This document shows, one piece after another, positions 16,745 through 24,982 of a DNA stretch of 39,345 nucleotides. A model generated the notes under the pieces. That model was not told the origin of the DNA. It made no database searches and saw nothing but the letters and a program-made list of their open reading frames with translations. Position 1 is the first letter of the stretch; each line of letters begins with the position of its first letter. The position numbers and the translations under genes are program-made. This stretch comes from Betaproteobacteria bacterium (GTDB lineage: Bacteria > Pseudomonadota > Gammaproteobacteria > Burkholderiales > SG8-41): the NCBI GenBank assembly GCA_947486575.1, contig CANKUB010000034.1, positions 1-39,345 on the forward strand, read 5' to 3'.

Positions 16745-17436
16745 TGGGTATGACTGACACTAACACTGACGCGGCGCAAATCGAGCGCGACGCGCAACAG
16801 GTGTTCGATGTGGTGCGCGACGGTGGCGTGGCGTTGATTCCGCTGGATGTGGCCTATGCGCTGGTGGCACGCTCCCCCGACGCCGTGCGCCGCGTGTATG
16901 CGGCCAAGGGCCGCGAGTTCGGCAAGCCCATGGGTCTGGTGGGCGGACAGTCGGCGCACGCCGCACTGCATGTGCTTGATGACGCGCGGCGTGCGATGGT
17001 ACATGCCATCACTGTCGAGCACGATTTGCCGCTGTCGGTGGTGGCGCCCTATGTGGAGCAACACGCGTATCTGGCCGGGCTGGATCCGTTCGTGCTGGAA
17101 ACCAGCACACGGGATGGCACACTGAACTTGTTGTTGAATGCGGGGGCGCTGCGCACGCGACTTGCGCATTTGTGCTGGACGCAGGGCGTGGCGATGGTCG
17201 GCACGTCGGCTAATGTGTCGCTGACGGGCAGCCGCTTTAGCGTACAGACGATAGCGCCCGAAATTGTGAGCGCCTGTGATTTGGTGATTGATCACGGCGT
17301 GTCGCGCTATGCTAATACGCACGGGCGCTCCAGCACCATTATTGATTTCGGCAACCTGCGCCTGTTGCGCCATGGGTTATGCGGTGATGCGATCCTGAAC
17401 CTGTTGCTGTCGCGGTTTGGCGTAACTTTGGCGTAA
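16744..17436 (+). CDS. Divergent Sua5/YciO/YrdC-family protein
   Basis: A 230-residue protein of the threonylcarbamoyl-AMP synthase fold. Recognisable elements are the strand GVALIPLDVAYALVA, the nucleotide-contacting KGREFGKPMGL, LPLSVVAPY where the usual GPVT segment lies, and GTSANVSLTG matching the family's STSAN loop. The N-terminal P-T-E-T/A-xYG signature is changed to PLDVAYALV, losing the Thr. This is therefore probably a paralogue rather than the tRNA t6A enzyme TsaC. The ATG at 16744 has GAAGG five bases upstream; an ATG at 16750 and a TTG at 16726 are alternatives. Its substrate is not predictable. Confidence 0.75.
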   Translation: MGMTDTNTDAAQIERDAQQVFDVVRDGGVALIPLDVAYALVARSPDAVRRVYAAKGREFGKPMGLVGGQSAHAALHVLDDARRAMVHAITVEHDLPLSVVAPYVEQHAYLAGLDPFVLETSTRDGTLNLLLNAGALRTRLAHLCWTQGVAMVGTSANVSLTGSRFSVQTIAPEIVSACDLVIDHGVSRYANTHGRSSTIIDFGNLRLLRHGLCGDAILNLLLSRFGVTLA

Positions 17437-17452
17437 GGCTTGCTCGTAGGTA

Positions 17453-17468
17453 GCGCCAGATGCGGCGC
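17453..17468. repeat. Short GC palindrome after the YrdC-like gene
   Basis: GCGCC (17453-17457) pairs with GGCGC (17464-17468) within the sequence TAGCGCCAGATGCGGCGCAATA. It lies in the 130 bp between the YrdC-like and PAS genes, and no U-tract follows. It may be a degenerate intergenic repeat or a weak transcription end. Confidence 0.3.
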
Positions 17469-17567
17469 AATAATCTGTAATGTCAGTCGTGCTTGAGCTA
17501 ACATACAAAGCTACGGCGACCCTCGGCAATGGCTTTGGGAAAAGCGCATAGCAGTTTTGAGAATACG

Positions 17568-19115
17568 ATGGAATTTAAATTAAAACAAGTACTTACAAAA
17601 ACACCGCAAGGCGTAAAAGCGACCCGCAATGGCGAGGGGCCATCGCCAAAATCGCATGCGGTACTGAAATCTTTCGATGGTACTAAATCCGTATCCGAGC
17701 TGAAAAAATTATGCGTGGGCCCGTCTCTTACTGAGGCCGATTTCGAGGCCGCGCTGAAAGAACTCGGAAAGTTCGAATACTTGCGCGTGGTTGATGCCGC
17801 TGCCGAGGCCAGCGCCAAGGCGGAGGCAGAAGCCGAACGCATGATGCTGATGACGCTGGATTTCACGGCAGTGACGAAGGCGGCCGCCGCCAAAGCGCTT
17901 GCGCCCGCCGTTGCCAAACCCGCTGCCAGTGCTGCGCCACGGCCAGCTGCAAAGGTACCCGCTATTCCTGCTCCTGCCCCTGCAAAGGCAGCCCCGCCCG
18001 TGGCGGCAGTCAGCGCGGAGGAACAGGCGCGTGAAGATAAGGCGGCCCGGCTCAAACTAGAGGCCGAAGTTCGGCAGAAATTGGTGGCGGCTCTGCAGCC
18101 GCGTGTGGAAGAAGAATTACGCGCCCGGCTGCGTCCCAAGCTTGAAGAGGAATTGCGACCGAAACTGATCGCAGCCCTGCGCCCGGGCGTCGAGGTTGAG
18201 GTGCGCACGAGCTTGATTCAAGCGTTAACACCGCGAGTCGAGCTTGAGTTAAAGGCGCGTTTCGCCAAAACACTGGCGGCGCAACGGGCAGCGGATGTGC
18301 AGGCGACCAAAGTTGAGCCTGAAGGTGCGCCCGCTGCACCAGCGGCAGCTCCCGTGGATAGTGCATTTGAGCGCGTACTGGCGAGCATGAATATGCCGGT
18401 ATTCAGCGCCGATATGGGCGGCGTGTGCAGCTAAATGAGTCCGGCTTGGGCGCAGTTTTCCGGCTATACCGCGTCCGAGGCGGTGGGCAAGCCAATGGGG
18501 GAGTTATTTGCTGAAACCGACCATCGCGCGATCAGTGCGTTTTTGAGTGGCATCGCGGGAGGCACCGCATTGCGTTTTGAGCAGCAGGCTGCGCTCACGC
18601 GCAAGGGCGGCGAGTCGCTGTGGGTGGAAGTCAGCGCCGCACCGTTATATTCTGCCAGTGGCTCGCCGATCGGGGTTTGTGGCGCGCTGCGTGATGCCAC
18701 TGAAAGCCGGCGTGTGGCAGAGCAGGCTGAAGCCGATGGGGTGCGGTTGCTGCTGTTGGTGGATCAGATTGATACCGGGGTGGTGCTGGAAGATGGCGAG
18801 GGCAACATTCAGCAGGTGAATTCAGCCTTGTGTACGCTGCTGTCGCTGGATGCCGCGCCGTATTCGCTGGAAGGCATGGCAGTGACGGAGTTGCTGGAGC
18901 GTGCGTCCAGCGGATTTATCGGGCCGGAGGGCTTCTTGCATCGGGTCACCGAGATTCGCACGGCGGGTGCAGACGTCAGAGGCGAAGCGTTTGTGATGGC
19001 TGACGGCCGCGTGCTTGAGCAGGATTTTCTCGCGGTTACCGTCGATGACAAACCCGTGGGCCGCTTGTGGTTATTTCGTGCAGTGCTTCGCACACAAGTG
19101 CGCGCAGCACCTTGA
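17568..19115 (+). pseudogene. Coiled-coil/PAS-PAS signalling protein interrupted by an in-frame TAA
   Basis: One frame runs from 17568 to 19115 with a single TAA at 18432-18434. The first part has a small N-terminal domain (HAVLKSFDGTKSVSELKKL), an Ala/Pro-rich linker, then an amphipathic helix with repeated units such as RPKLEEELRPKLIAAL. It ends in the opening of a PAS domain: NMPVFSADMGGVCS. After TAA the same PAS domain resumes as MSPAWAQFSGYTASEAVG with its C-terminal motif (GGESLWVEVSAAPLY). A second PAS (DTGVVLEDGEGNIQQVNSAL) follows and the protein ends without an output domain. A Tyr is expected at the stop (TAT/TAC to TAA). An ATG directly follows it, so reinitiation is possible. 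The ATG at 17568 is preferred over 17529. The protein precedes the receiver-kinase and may have been its sensory partner. Confidence 0.7.
17572..17596 (+). repeat. AT-rich boundary motif, divergent copy 5
   Basis: AATTTAAATTAAAACAAGTACTTAC overlaps codons 2-10 of the PAS protein gene. It shares the TTTAAAT and AAAACAA...CTTAC parts with other copies but is the weakest match, so it may be chance. Confidence 0.3.
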
Positions 19116-19220
19116 TTGCGGATACCGCTGCAACGCAATTTTTGGTAAGGTATGCGCAGCAATCTGATCCATCTGACTTACTTGTATGATGACGCTTTGT
19201 AGCAACGAGAGATGCCTTGT

Positions 19221-20498
19221 ATGACGTTACGCGCATTAATTGTCGATGATTCCGAGGACTTCCGGTTACTGGTGAGCCAGTACATGGCGCTCGAATGGCG
19301 TGATGCTGAAATCACCGAATGGGATCCAGTCACCCAAGGCGAAATCGACGACAACTATGATCTGGAAAAGTTTGATGTGCTGTTGCTGGATTATGTGCTG
19401 GGCAAGGCAGACGGGCTGGATTGGCTGAAGCGTCTGAAGCGCCGCGCTGATTGCCCGCCGGTGATTTTTTTGACCGGCGCGGGCAATGAAAGTGTTGCGG
19501 TGCAAGCCTTGAAGAGCGGCGCATTTGATTATTTGCGTAAACATGATTTATCCAAGGCGCGCCTGATTGAAGCGGTGCGCGCGGCGCTGGACGAGCAAAA
19601 GGCGGCTGAAATCACCCAGCGCATGGCGCGCTCCAAGGCGGTAGCAGAACTGAACAATACGGCAACGGTAGCGCGCTTGCCGGACAGTGACGCCCCGGAT
19701 GCGCAGGTGGTGGAAATCAACGGCTATCGCGTCAATCGCAAAATTGGTTCCGGCGGCATGTCGACAGTTTATCTGGTCGAGCGCATGGTGGATAAGCAAC
19801 CGGTGGTGTTGAAAATCCTCGATTCAAAATTGTGTGAGGACAACGAATTCCTGATGCGTTTCATTCAGGAATTCGGCTTGATCGCCAAGATCGAGAGTCG
19901 CCATATCGTTAAAATTTTCGATCAGGGCTTCACTGATCGGCATGTCTACATTGCGATGGAGTATTTCGCCAACGGTGATTTGCGCGCACGCATCAAAAAA
20001 GGCGTGACGCCCATCGACGCTGTTGGGTTGCTGAGGCAAGTGGCGCTGGCATTGAAGGCCATTCATGAGTTCGGTATTGTGCATCGCGACCTGAAGCCTG
20101 AAAACATCATGTTCCGCGCCGATGACAGTCTGGCCATCGTGGATTTCGGTATTGCCAAAATGATTTCCGATGTGAACAGTCTCACGCAAACCGGCCACAT
20201 ACTCGGCACGCCCTACTATTTGAGCCCAGAGCAGGCGCAGGGCGAAGCGCTCGACGGGCGCTCGGATTTGTACAGCGCTGGTGTGATGATGTTTGAAATG
20301 CTCACGCGACGTCGGCCCTTTACTGCAACCACGCCCATTGCGTTGGTGAATAAACATATCCACGAACCGATTCCGCGCCTGCCTGCGGGCATGGAGCGCT
20401 ACCAGGAATTGATCGATACCCTGATGGCCAAGAGTGCAGACAAGCGCTTTGCCAACGCACAACAGTTACTGGATTATCTGAAGCCGTTTTCCGAGTAA
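19221..20498 (+). CDS. Receiver domain fused to a Hanks-type Ser/Thr protein kinase
   Basis: A 425-residue fusion. Residues 1-125 are a receiver: LRALIVDDSEDF, phospho-acceptor Asp57 in LLLDYVLGKADG, Thr in FLTGAG and Lys in DYLRKHD, so all catalytic positions are present. After a linker, residues ~170-425 form a eukaryotic-type kinase: glycine loop IGSGGMSTVYL, Lys198 in VVLKIL, catalytic loop HRDLKPENI (288-296), DFG (308-310) and activation segment GTPYYLSPEQ. All residues needed for activity are there. There is no membrane segment. Phosphorylation of the receiver probably switches the kinase; the Hpt protein encoded 44 bp downstream is the obvious phosphate donor. The second ATG (19221) has GAGAT at a good distance; 19212 is possible. 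Targets are unknown. Confidence 0.93.
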   Translation: MTLRALIVDDSEDFRLLVSQYMALEWRDAEITEWDPVTQGEIDDNYDLEKFDVLLLDYVLGKADGLDWLKRLKRRADCPPVIFLTGAGNESVAVQALKSGAFDYLRKHDLSKARLIEAVRAALDEQKAAEITQRMARSKAVAELNNTATVARLPDSDAPDAQVVEINGYRVNRKIGSGGMSTVYLVERMVDKQPVVLKILDSKLCEDNEFLMRFIQEFGLIAKIESRHIVKIFDQGFTDRHVYIAMEYFANGDLRARIKKGVTPIDAVGLLRQVALALKAIHEFGIVHRDLKPENIMFRADDSLAIVDFGIAKMISDVNSLTQTGHILGTPYYLSPEQAQGEALDGRSDLYSAGVMMFEMLTRRRPFTATTPIALVNKHIHEPIPRLPAGMERYQELIDTLMAKSADKRFANAQQLLDYLKPFSE

Positions 20499-20542
20499 TG
20501 GTGGTTGTAAATCACGCGCGCTGAACCTGACGGATAAATGTT

Positions 20543-20845
20543 ATGACAGAAAAAATACGGGTGGAGATCAGCAAGGATCTGGAAGTGCTGATTCCGCGTT
20601 ATCTTGAAAGGCGCCATAAAGAGATAGTGGCATTTCGTGCGCATCTGGTTGCGGCAGATTTTGAGGCGTTGCGCGTGGGCGGCCACAGCCTGAAAGGCAG
20701 TGGTGGCGGCTATGGGTTTCCGCTATTGACCACGATAGGCTCGACCATAGAAGTCGCGGCAAAAGCGCAAGATGCCGCGACGATAGGAAAAGCGCTGGCG
20801 GAATATGCGGATTATATTCAGCGTGTTGAAGTGGTGTACGTCTGA
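20543..20845 (+). CDS. Stand-alone Hpt (histidine phosphotransfer) protein
   Basis: A 100-residue, single-domain phosphotransfer protein. The helical core contains VGGHSLKGSGGGYGF, with His48 as the phosphorylation site in HxLKG, and ends IQRVEVVYV. Small Hpts shuttle phosphate between receivers of hybrid kinases and response regulators. Position suggests it serves the receiver-Ser/Thr kinase upstream (44 bp gap) and/or the OmpR-type regulator, which faces it from the other strand with 14 bp between stops. Its donor could be a hybrid kinase elsewhere, or ChpA. The ribosome site is weak. Confidence 0.88.
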   Translation: MTEKIRVEISKDLEVLIPRYLERRHKEIVAFRAHLVAADFEALRVGGHSLKGSGGGYGFPLLTTIGSTIEVAAKAQDAATIGKALAEYADYIQRVEVVYV

Positions 20846-20859
20846 GCGTCTGAGGTTTT

Positions 20860-21579
20860 TTACGTCTGGGGCGCTGCGTCAGCAGGCCGGTATTCCAGCC
20901 GGTAGCCTTTGTGATACACAGTAGACAACTCGAAGCCGTTTTCGGGCGTGAGTCCCAGCTTGGCGCGCAGACGGCTGATGTGGGTATCGACCGTGCGCGT
21001 AATGATGCTGGCGTTGGTGTGCCACACGTTTTCAAGCAGTTCCTGTCGCGTCAGCAGGCGGCCATGATTGCGTATCATGTAAATCGCAAGCTCCATTTCC
21101 CGATCAGTCAGTTCAACTGCTGCGCCGTGGCTGTTGACCCGGTGCATGCTGGTATCGATGTGTATGCCGCCCAGACTTACTGTCGTTTCCATGGGCTGGG
21201 TTTTAATCGTCGTGCGACGGCGTAACAGCGCTTGAATGCGCGCCATGGTTTCGGCCTGGCGTAACGGTTTGATCAGGTAGTCGTCAGCGCCCTTGTTCAA
21301 TGCTTCAACCAGGGAAACTTCTTCGGAGCGGGTGGTGGCGAACATCACCGGCAATTGGCTCCCCAGCGTTTCGCGCAGCCACTCCAGCACGGACAAACCA
21401 TCGTCATCCGGCAGCACTCAGTCAATAATCACCAGATCAGCGGCGGCATGGCCGACGCCAGCGCGGAAGGCCTTCCCGGTGTCGAAGTGGACAACGCTCA
21501 TGCCTGCCTGCGTCAGCCAGTGTTCGACAAGCTTTGCCTGGGAAATTTCGTCTTCAAGCAGGGCAATTCGGGTAGGCAT
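20860..21579 (-). pseudogene. OmpR/PhoB-type response regulator interrupted by an in-frame TGA
   Basis: The gene starts at the ATG at 21579 with MPTRIALLEDEISQAKLVEHW and reads a normal receiver to DLVIID (Asp53, the phospho-acceptor). It then meets TGA at 21418-21420 (minus strand) and continues in the same frame as VLPDDDGLSVLEWLRETL. The rest of the receiver (DDYLIKPLRQAE) and a winged-helix DNA-binding domain (LTDREMELAIYMIRNHGRLL...TVDTHISRLRAKL) are intact to the stop at 20860. Regulators of this family commonly have DW at this point, so TGG to TGA is the likely change. A GTG follows the stop directly, but restart there would lose Asp53. Either the gene is inactive, or a DNA-binding fragment or rare readthrough product is made. 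It is divergent from pilG. Confidence 0.78.
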
Positions 21580-21813
21580 GATCTACAGTAACCGTTGAGG
21601 CTGGCAGGAAGGTTGTTTTTTTGTAAGTGATTTGTAGAAAGACGGTTGTTTTTGCTGATTTTTTTACCATCATACCGCGTTGCGGGATAACATATCAGCA
21701 TTCGTAAAGTGCCGGGGGCGCGAGGCAAATGCCCTCACGCGTCGGCAGACCAGCCTTTAAACTGTAATTCTGTAATTTTATCCGCTTCCAAAGCCAAGTT
21801 TATAGCCAAGTAT

Positions 21814-22221
21814 ATGAACGAAAAGACAAATTTAGCAGGCGTCAAGGTGATGGTGATCGACGATAGCAACACCATACGCCGTAGTGCGGAAATCTTTTTG
21901 AAGCAGGCCGGCTGCGAAGTCATCCTGGCCGAAGATGGCTTTGATGCGTTGTCCAAGATTGTCGAACATTCTCCTGACATAATCTTCTGCGACATCATGA
22001 TGCCACGGTTGGATGGCTATCAAACCTGCGCTTTACTGCGTCAAAACGAAACCTGGCGCAACGTGCCGTTTGTGATGCTGTCGAGCAAAGATGGCCTGTT
22101 TGACCGCGCGCGTGGCGCGATGGCGGGCTCTACCGAATATCTGACCAAGCCGTTCACACGCGAAAGTCTGCTGCTGGCCGTGGAAGCGCATCGGCTGAAT
22201 AAGCCTGCGCCACAGGCGTAA
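21814..22221 (+). CDS. pilG: Type IV pilus chemotaxis response regulator PilG
   Basis: A 135-residue single-domain receiver. The sequence KVMVIDDSNTIRRSAEIFLK, Asp60 in IIFCDIMMPRLDGYQTC, VMLSSKDGLFDRARG and YLTKPFTRESLL follow the PilG pattern of Pseudomonas very closely. In that system the kinase ChpA phosphorylates PilG, which promotes PilB-driven pilus extension and cAMP signalling. The ATG at 21814 starts a short leader before the receiver; the ~35 codons open upstream look non-coding. No strong Shine-Dalgarno is visible. It heads the order pilG-pilH-pilI-pilJ-chpA, with 234 bp separating it from the divergent regulator; that gap holds T-tracts but no promoter I can assign with confidence. 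Confidence 0.93.
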   Translation: MNEKTNLAGVKVMVIDDSNTIRRSAEIFLKQAGCEVILAEDGFDALSKIVEHSPDIIFCDIMMPRLDGYQTCALLRQNETWRNVPFVMLSSKDGLFDRARGAMAGSTEYLTKPFTRESLLLAVEAHRLNKPAPQA

Positions 22222-22273
22222 CCGTGCGTTTGCAGATCATTGAATGAATTTGATCGTATTGGATTGATGACTG

Positions 22274-22639
22274 ATGCCCATTAAACGCGTGCTGGTTGTA
22301 GACGATTCGCCAACAGAGCGGCATTGCCTGAACGAAATACTGACCAAGGCCGGGTATACCGTTGCGTTTGCGTTCAATGGCGAAGAAGGCGTCGCCAAAG
22401 CCAAGAGTGACAAGCCGGATCTTATTGTGATGGACGTGGTGATGCCGGGCCTGAACGGTTTTCAGGCGTGCCGCAGCATCACGCAGGATGAAGATACCAA
22501 ACATATCCCGGTCATACTGTGCACCACCAAAAATCAGGAGACTGACAAAATCTGGGCGCTGCGGCAGGGTGCAAAGGCCTACGTCACCAAGCCGGTCGAT
22601 GGTGCCGATTTGCTGAAAAAAGTGACGGCGCTGGGGTGA
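22274..22639 (+). CDS. pilH: Type IV pilus chemotaxis response regulator PilH
   Basis: A 121-residue receiver that fills almost the whole protein: KRVLVVDDSPTERHCLNEIL, Asp54 in LIVMDVVMPGLNGFQACR, ILCTTKNQETDKIWALRQGA and YVTKPVDGADLL. This matches PilH, the second CheY-like partner of ChpA, which supports retraction or acts as a phosphate sink. It follows pilG after 52 bp and is followed by pilI with one base between its TGA and the next ATG, so it is in the same operon. Confidence 0.93.
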   Translation: MPIKRVLVVDDSPTERHCLNEILTKAGYTVAFAFNGEEGVAKAKSDKPDLIVMDVVMPGLNGFQACRSITQDEDTKHIPVILCTTKNQETDKIWALRQGAKAYVTKPVDGADLLKKVTALG

Positions 22640-22640
22640 G

Positions 22641-23183
22641 ATGGCGCGTCACCTCGGACTCCGTGAATTTCAGGAAAACCTTGCCCGGCGGCTGGCCAGC
22701 GCCACGGCGCAAGACACGCTGCGCTCGCGTCTGGCGTTTGAATCCGGCAGTTTGCTGTGGCTGTTGCGTTTACCGGACGCCGGCGAAGTGATGCCCGTGC
22801 CGTGGCTGTGTAAAGTGCCGCTGACGCAACGCTGGTACAACGGCCTGGTGAATGTTCGCGGCAGTTTGCATGGTGTGGTTGATCTGGCCGATTTTTGCGG
22901 TTACGGCGTCACGCCGCGTACGTCCGAAAGCGCTTACTTGTTATGCGGGCAGCGCCATGGCCTGAACGTAGGGTTGCTGGTGCGCAAAGTGGTTGGCCTG
23001 CGCAACGCGCAGGAGTTCAGCCCGGTAGCCGGCGCACGCGCTGACAAATTATGGATAGGCGGCATCGTAGCGGATCACGAAGGCCGCGAGTACCGCGAAA
23101 TCAACATGGCAAGCCTGGTGCGTGATCCGGCGTTCATGGACATCAGTGTGGGTAGCAGCGCGGGTAACAGTGCTGGTAACTGA
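22641..23183 (+). CDS. pilI: CheW-like adaptor PilI
   Basis: A 180-residue protein with a single CheW domain: VPWLCKVPLTQRWYNGLVNVRGSLHGVVDLADFCGYG and the later LLVRKVVGLRN. These correspond to the strand pattern and the N-x-RG turn of CheW/PilI. It links the chemoreceptor PilJ to the kinase ChpA. The N-terminal ~35 residues (REFQENLARRLASA) are an extension typical of PilI. Start and stop are tightly packed against pilH. The C-terminal Gly/Ser/Asn tail (GSSAGNSAGN) is low-complexity. Confidence 0.9.
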   Translation: MARHLGLREFQENLARRLASATAQDTLRSRLAFESGSLLWLLRLPDAGEVMPVPWLCKVPLTQRWYNGLVNVRGSLHGVVDLADFCGYGVTPRTSESAYLLCGQRHGLNVGLLVRKVVGLRNAQEFSPVAGARADKLWIGGIVADHEGREYREINMASLVRDPAFMDISVGSSAGNSAGN

Positions 23184-23241
23184 GCGCAACTATTCGTGGT
23201 ATGCGTAGCGGGTTGGCGAAGAAAAAATGCGAGGAAACACG

Positions 23242-24933
23242 ATGGGCATACAACAGGCGACGCGAGTAGCGCAGGGCAACAAACCGGCGAACGCCCGGCA
23301 GCGGGGTTTGGCGGATTTGAATATTCTGATTCTGCTGGGTGTGATTTTTCTGGTGCCGGTGGCGATCACCAGCTGGTTTCTGGTGCAGAAGCAGCGCGAC
23401 GAAATTGCCTTCGCCGAACGTGAACTGGTGGGGGCGCAATATACCGGCGTATTGCGCCCGTTGATGCAAAGCGCAGGCAAACATCGCGCCGCCGCGCGCG
23501 ATGGTGTTGCGCGGCCCACCGCAGAGGTCAAATCCGCTATCGCTGCGGTAGATGCCGTGGAATCCCAAACGGGCGCGCAGCTCGGAACAGCGGCTGGCTG
23601 GGCACGGGTCAAAGCCGCATGGGCGCGCATTGAAACGGGTGGCGACAAACTGGATGCTGATCAGTCGCGCGATGCCTATAGCGCGCTGGATGCGGCGCTC
23701 GCCGGGCAGTTGTCGGATGTGGTGTTGCGCTCCAACCTGCTGCTCGCCAACGCCATGCCCGGCGAACACAGCAAGCTGATCGAGGCACGCATCGTGTCGC
23801 TCAAGGATTTGCAGTGGCGCATGCTGGGGCTGACGGCCATGTGCGTGGCAGGTGCCTTGATTGGATTGTTTCTGCTGGGCCGCAAGCTGATGAACACCAC
23901 GCGCGAGCGTGAACTGGCAGCGCGGCGCGACGCCGATGAAAACAAGCGCAATCAGGAAGCAATTTTGCGCCTGATGAATGAAATGGGTTCACTCGCCGAT
24001 GGTGATCTCACCACCAAGGCCACAGTGTCTGAGGACATCACCGGTGCGATTGCGGATTCAGTGAACCTGACGGTGGGCGAGTTGCGCAATCTGGTGTCTG
24101 GCGTGAACAAAACGGCGGACGAAGTGACTACCGGTGCAGCGGGCGCCAGCATGGTGTCGCAACGCTTGCTGACGACAGCCAGCAGTCAAGGTGAAGAGTT
24201 GCGCAAGGCGGGTGATTCGGTGGAGCTGATGACGCAATCCATCGGCGAGGTTTCCAAAAGTGCCGGCCAGTCGGCAGAGGTGGCGCGGCAATCGCTGGTA
24301 ACAGCCGAGCGTGGCTCGCAGGCGGTGCAAAACTCGATCAAGTCGATGAACCAGATTCGCGATCAGATTCAAGAGACCTCCAAACGCATTAAACGCCTCG
24401 GTGAATCGTCACAGGAGATTGGCGAGATCGTGGAATTGATTTCGGATATTACCGAACAAACCAACGTGCTGGCGTTGAACGCCGCCATTCAGGCGGCAAC
24501 CGCAGGCGAGGCGGGACGCGGCTTTGCCGTGGTCGCGGAAGAGGTGCAACGTCTGGCGGAACGTTCTAGCGAGGCGACCAAGCAAATCGGCGCGATTGTC
24601 AAAGCGATTCAGGCGGACACGCAAGACGCCGTAGCCGCGATGGAAAAAAGCACGCAGGGCGTGGTCGAAGGCGCGCAGTTGTCGGATGCCGCGGGCAGTG
24701 CGCTGTCGGAAATTGATACCGTTACCAAAGAACTGGCTGAGCGTATTCAAAATATCGCGGTCAGCACAGAAATGCAGGTGGACATTGCGCGCGAAGTCGC
24801 CAAGAGCATGCACAACTCACTCACACTCACCAGCGAAGCCACCATGGGCACCAACGAAACGGCGGCAACGATCAAGGAATTGGCAGCTCGCGCGCGTCAA
24901 CTGAAGGCATCGGTATCGCGCTTCAAGGTTTAA
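23242..24933 (+). CDS. pilJ: Methyl-accepting chemoreceptor PilJ
   Basis: A 563-residue receptor. Membrane helices lie at ~27-48 ([20 protein letters not shown]) and ~194-213 ([20 protein letters not shown]), enclosing a ~145-residue periplasmic domain. A HAMP-like linker follows, then a long signalling coiled coil with the highly conserved tip around 392-440 ([20 protein letters not shown]). The periplasmic part is shorter than that of Pseudomonas PilJ (about 680 residues in total), consistent with one sensory module rather than two. The ATG at 23242 has GAGGA six bases upstream and is preferred to 23227. It is encoded 58 bp after pilI. No CheR (PilK) or CheB (ChpB) gene follows in the window, so methylation adaptation, if any, uses enzymes encoded elsewhere. 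Confidence 0.92.
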   Translation: MGIQQATRVAQGNKPANARQRGLADLNILILLGVIFLVPVAITSWFLVQKQRDEIAFAERELVGAQYTGVLRPLMQSAGKHRAAARDGVARPTAEVKSAIAAVDAVESQTGAQLGTAAGWARVKAAWARIETGGDKLDADQSRDAYSALDAALAGQLSDVVLRSNLLLANAMPGEHSKLIEARIVSLKDLQWRMLGLTAMCVAGALIGLFLLGRKLMNTTRERELAARRDADENKRNQEAILRLMNEMGSLADGDLTTKATVSEDITGAIADSVNLTVGELRNLVSGVNKTADEVTTGAAGASMVSQRLLTTASSQGEELRKAGDSVELMTQSIGEVSKSAGQSAEVARQSLVTAERGSQAVQNSIKSMNQIRDQIQETSKRIKRLGESSQEIGEIVELISDITEQTNVLALNAAIQAATAGEAGRGFAVVAEEVQRLAERSSEATKQIGAIVKAIQADTQDAVAAMEKSTQGVVEGAQLSDAAGSALSEIDTVTKELAERIQNIAVSTEMQVDIAREVAKSMHNSLTLTSEATMGTNETAATIKELAARARQLKASVSRFKV

Positions 24934-24941
24934 CGGTACAC

Positions 24942-24970
24942 TTTAAATACTCAATAAAAACAATAATTTA
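24942..24970 (+). repeat. AT-rich boundary motif, copy 6
   Basis: TTTAAATACTCAATAAAAACAATAATTTA (core AATAAAAACAATAATTTA) fills the gap between the pilJ stop and the chpA ATG at 24983. This is the most typical copy. No Shine-Dalgarno lies between it and the start codon. Confidence 0.65.
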
Positions 24971-24982
24971 CATTATCACGCT

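Noticed and set aside
9875-21420. Stop-codon reassignment (TAG or TGA read as Trp)
   Set aside because: TGA ends many intact genes here (for example 22639, 32876, 34453) and TAG ends others (13101, 14510, 37085), each followed by non-coding sequence or a new gene. Separate mutations or sequence errors are simpler.
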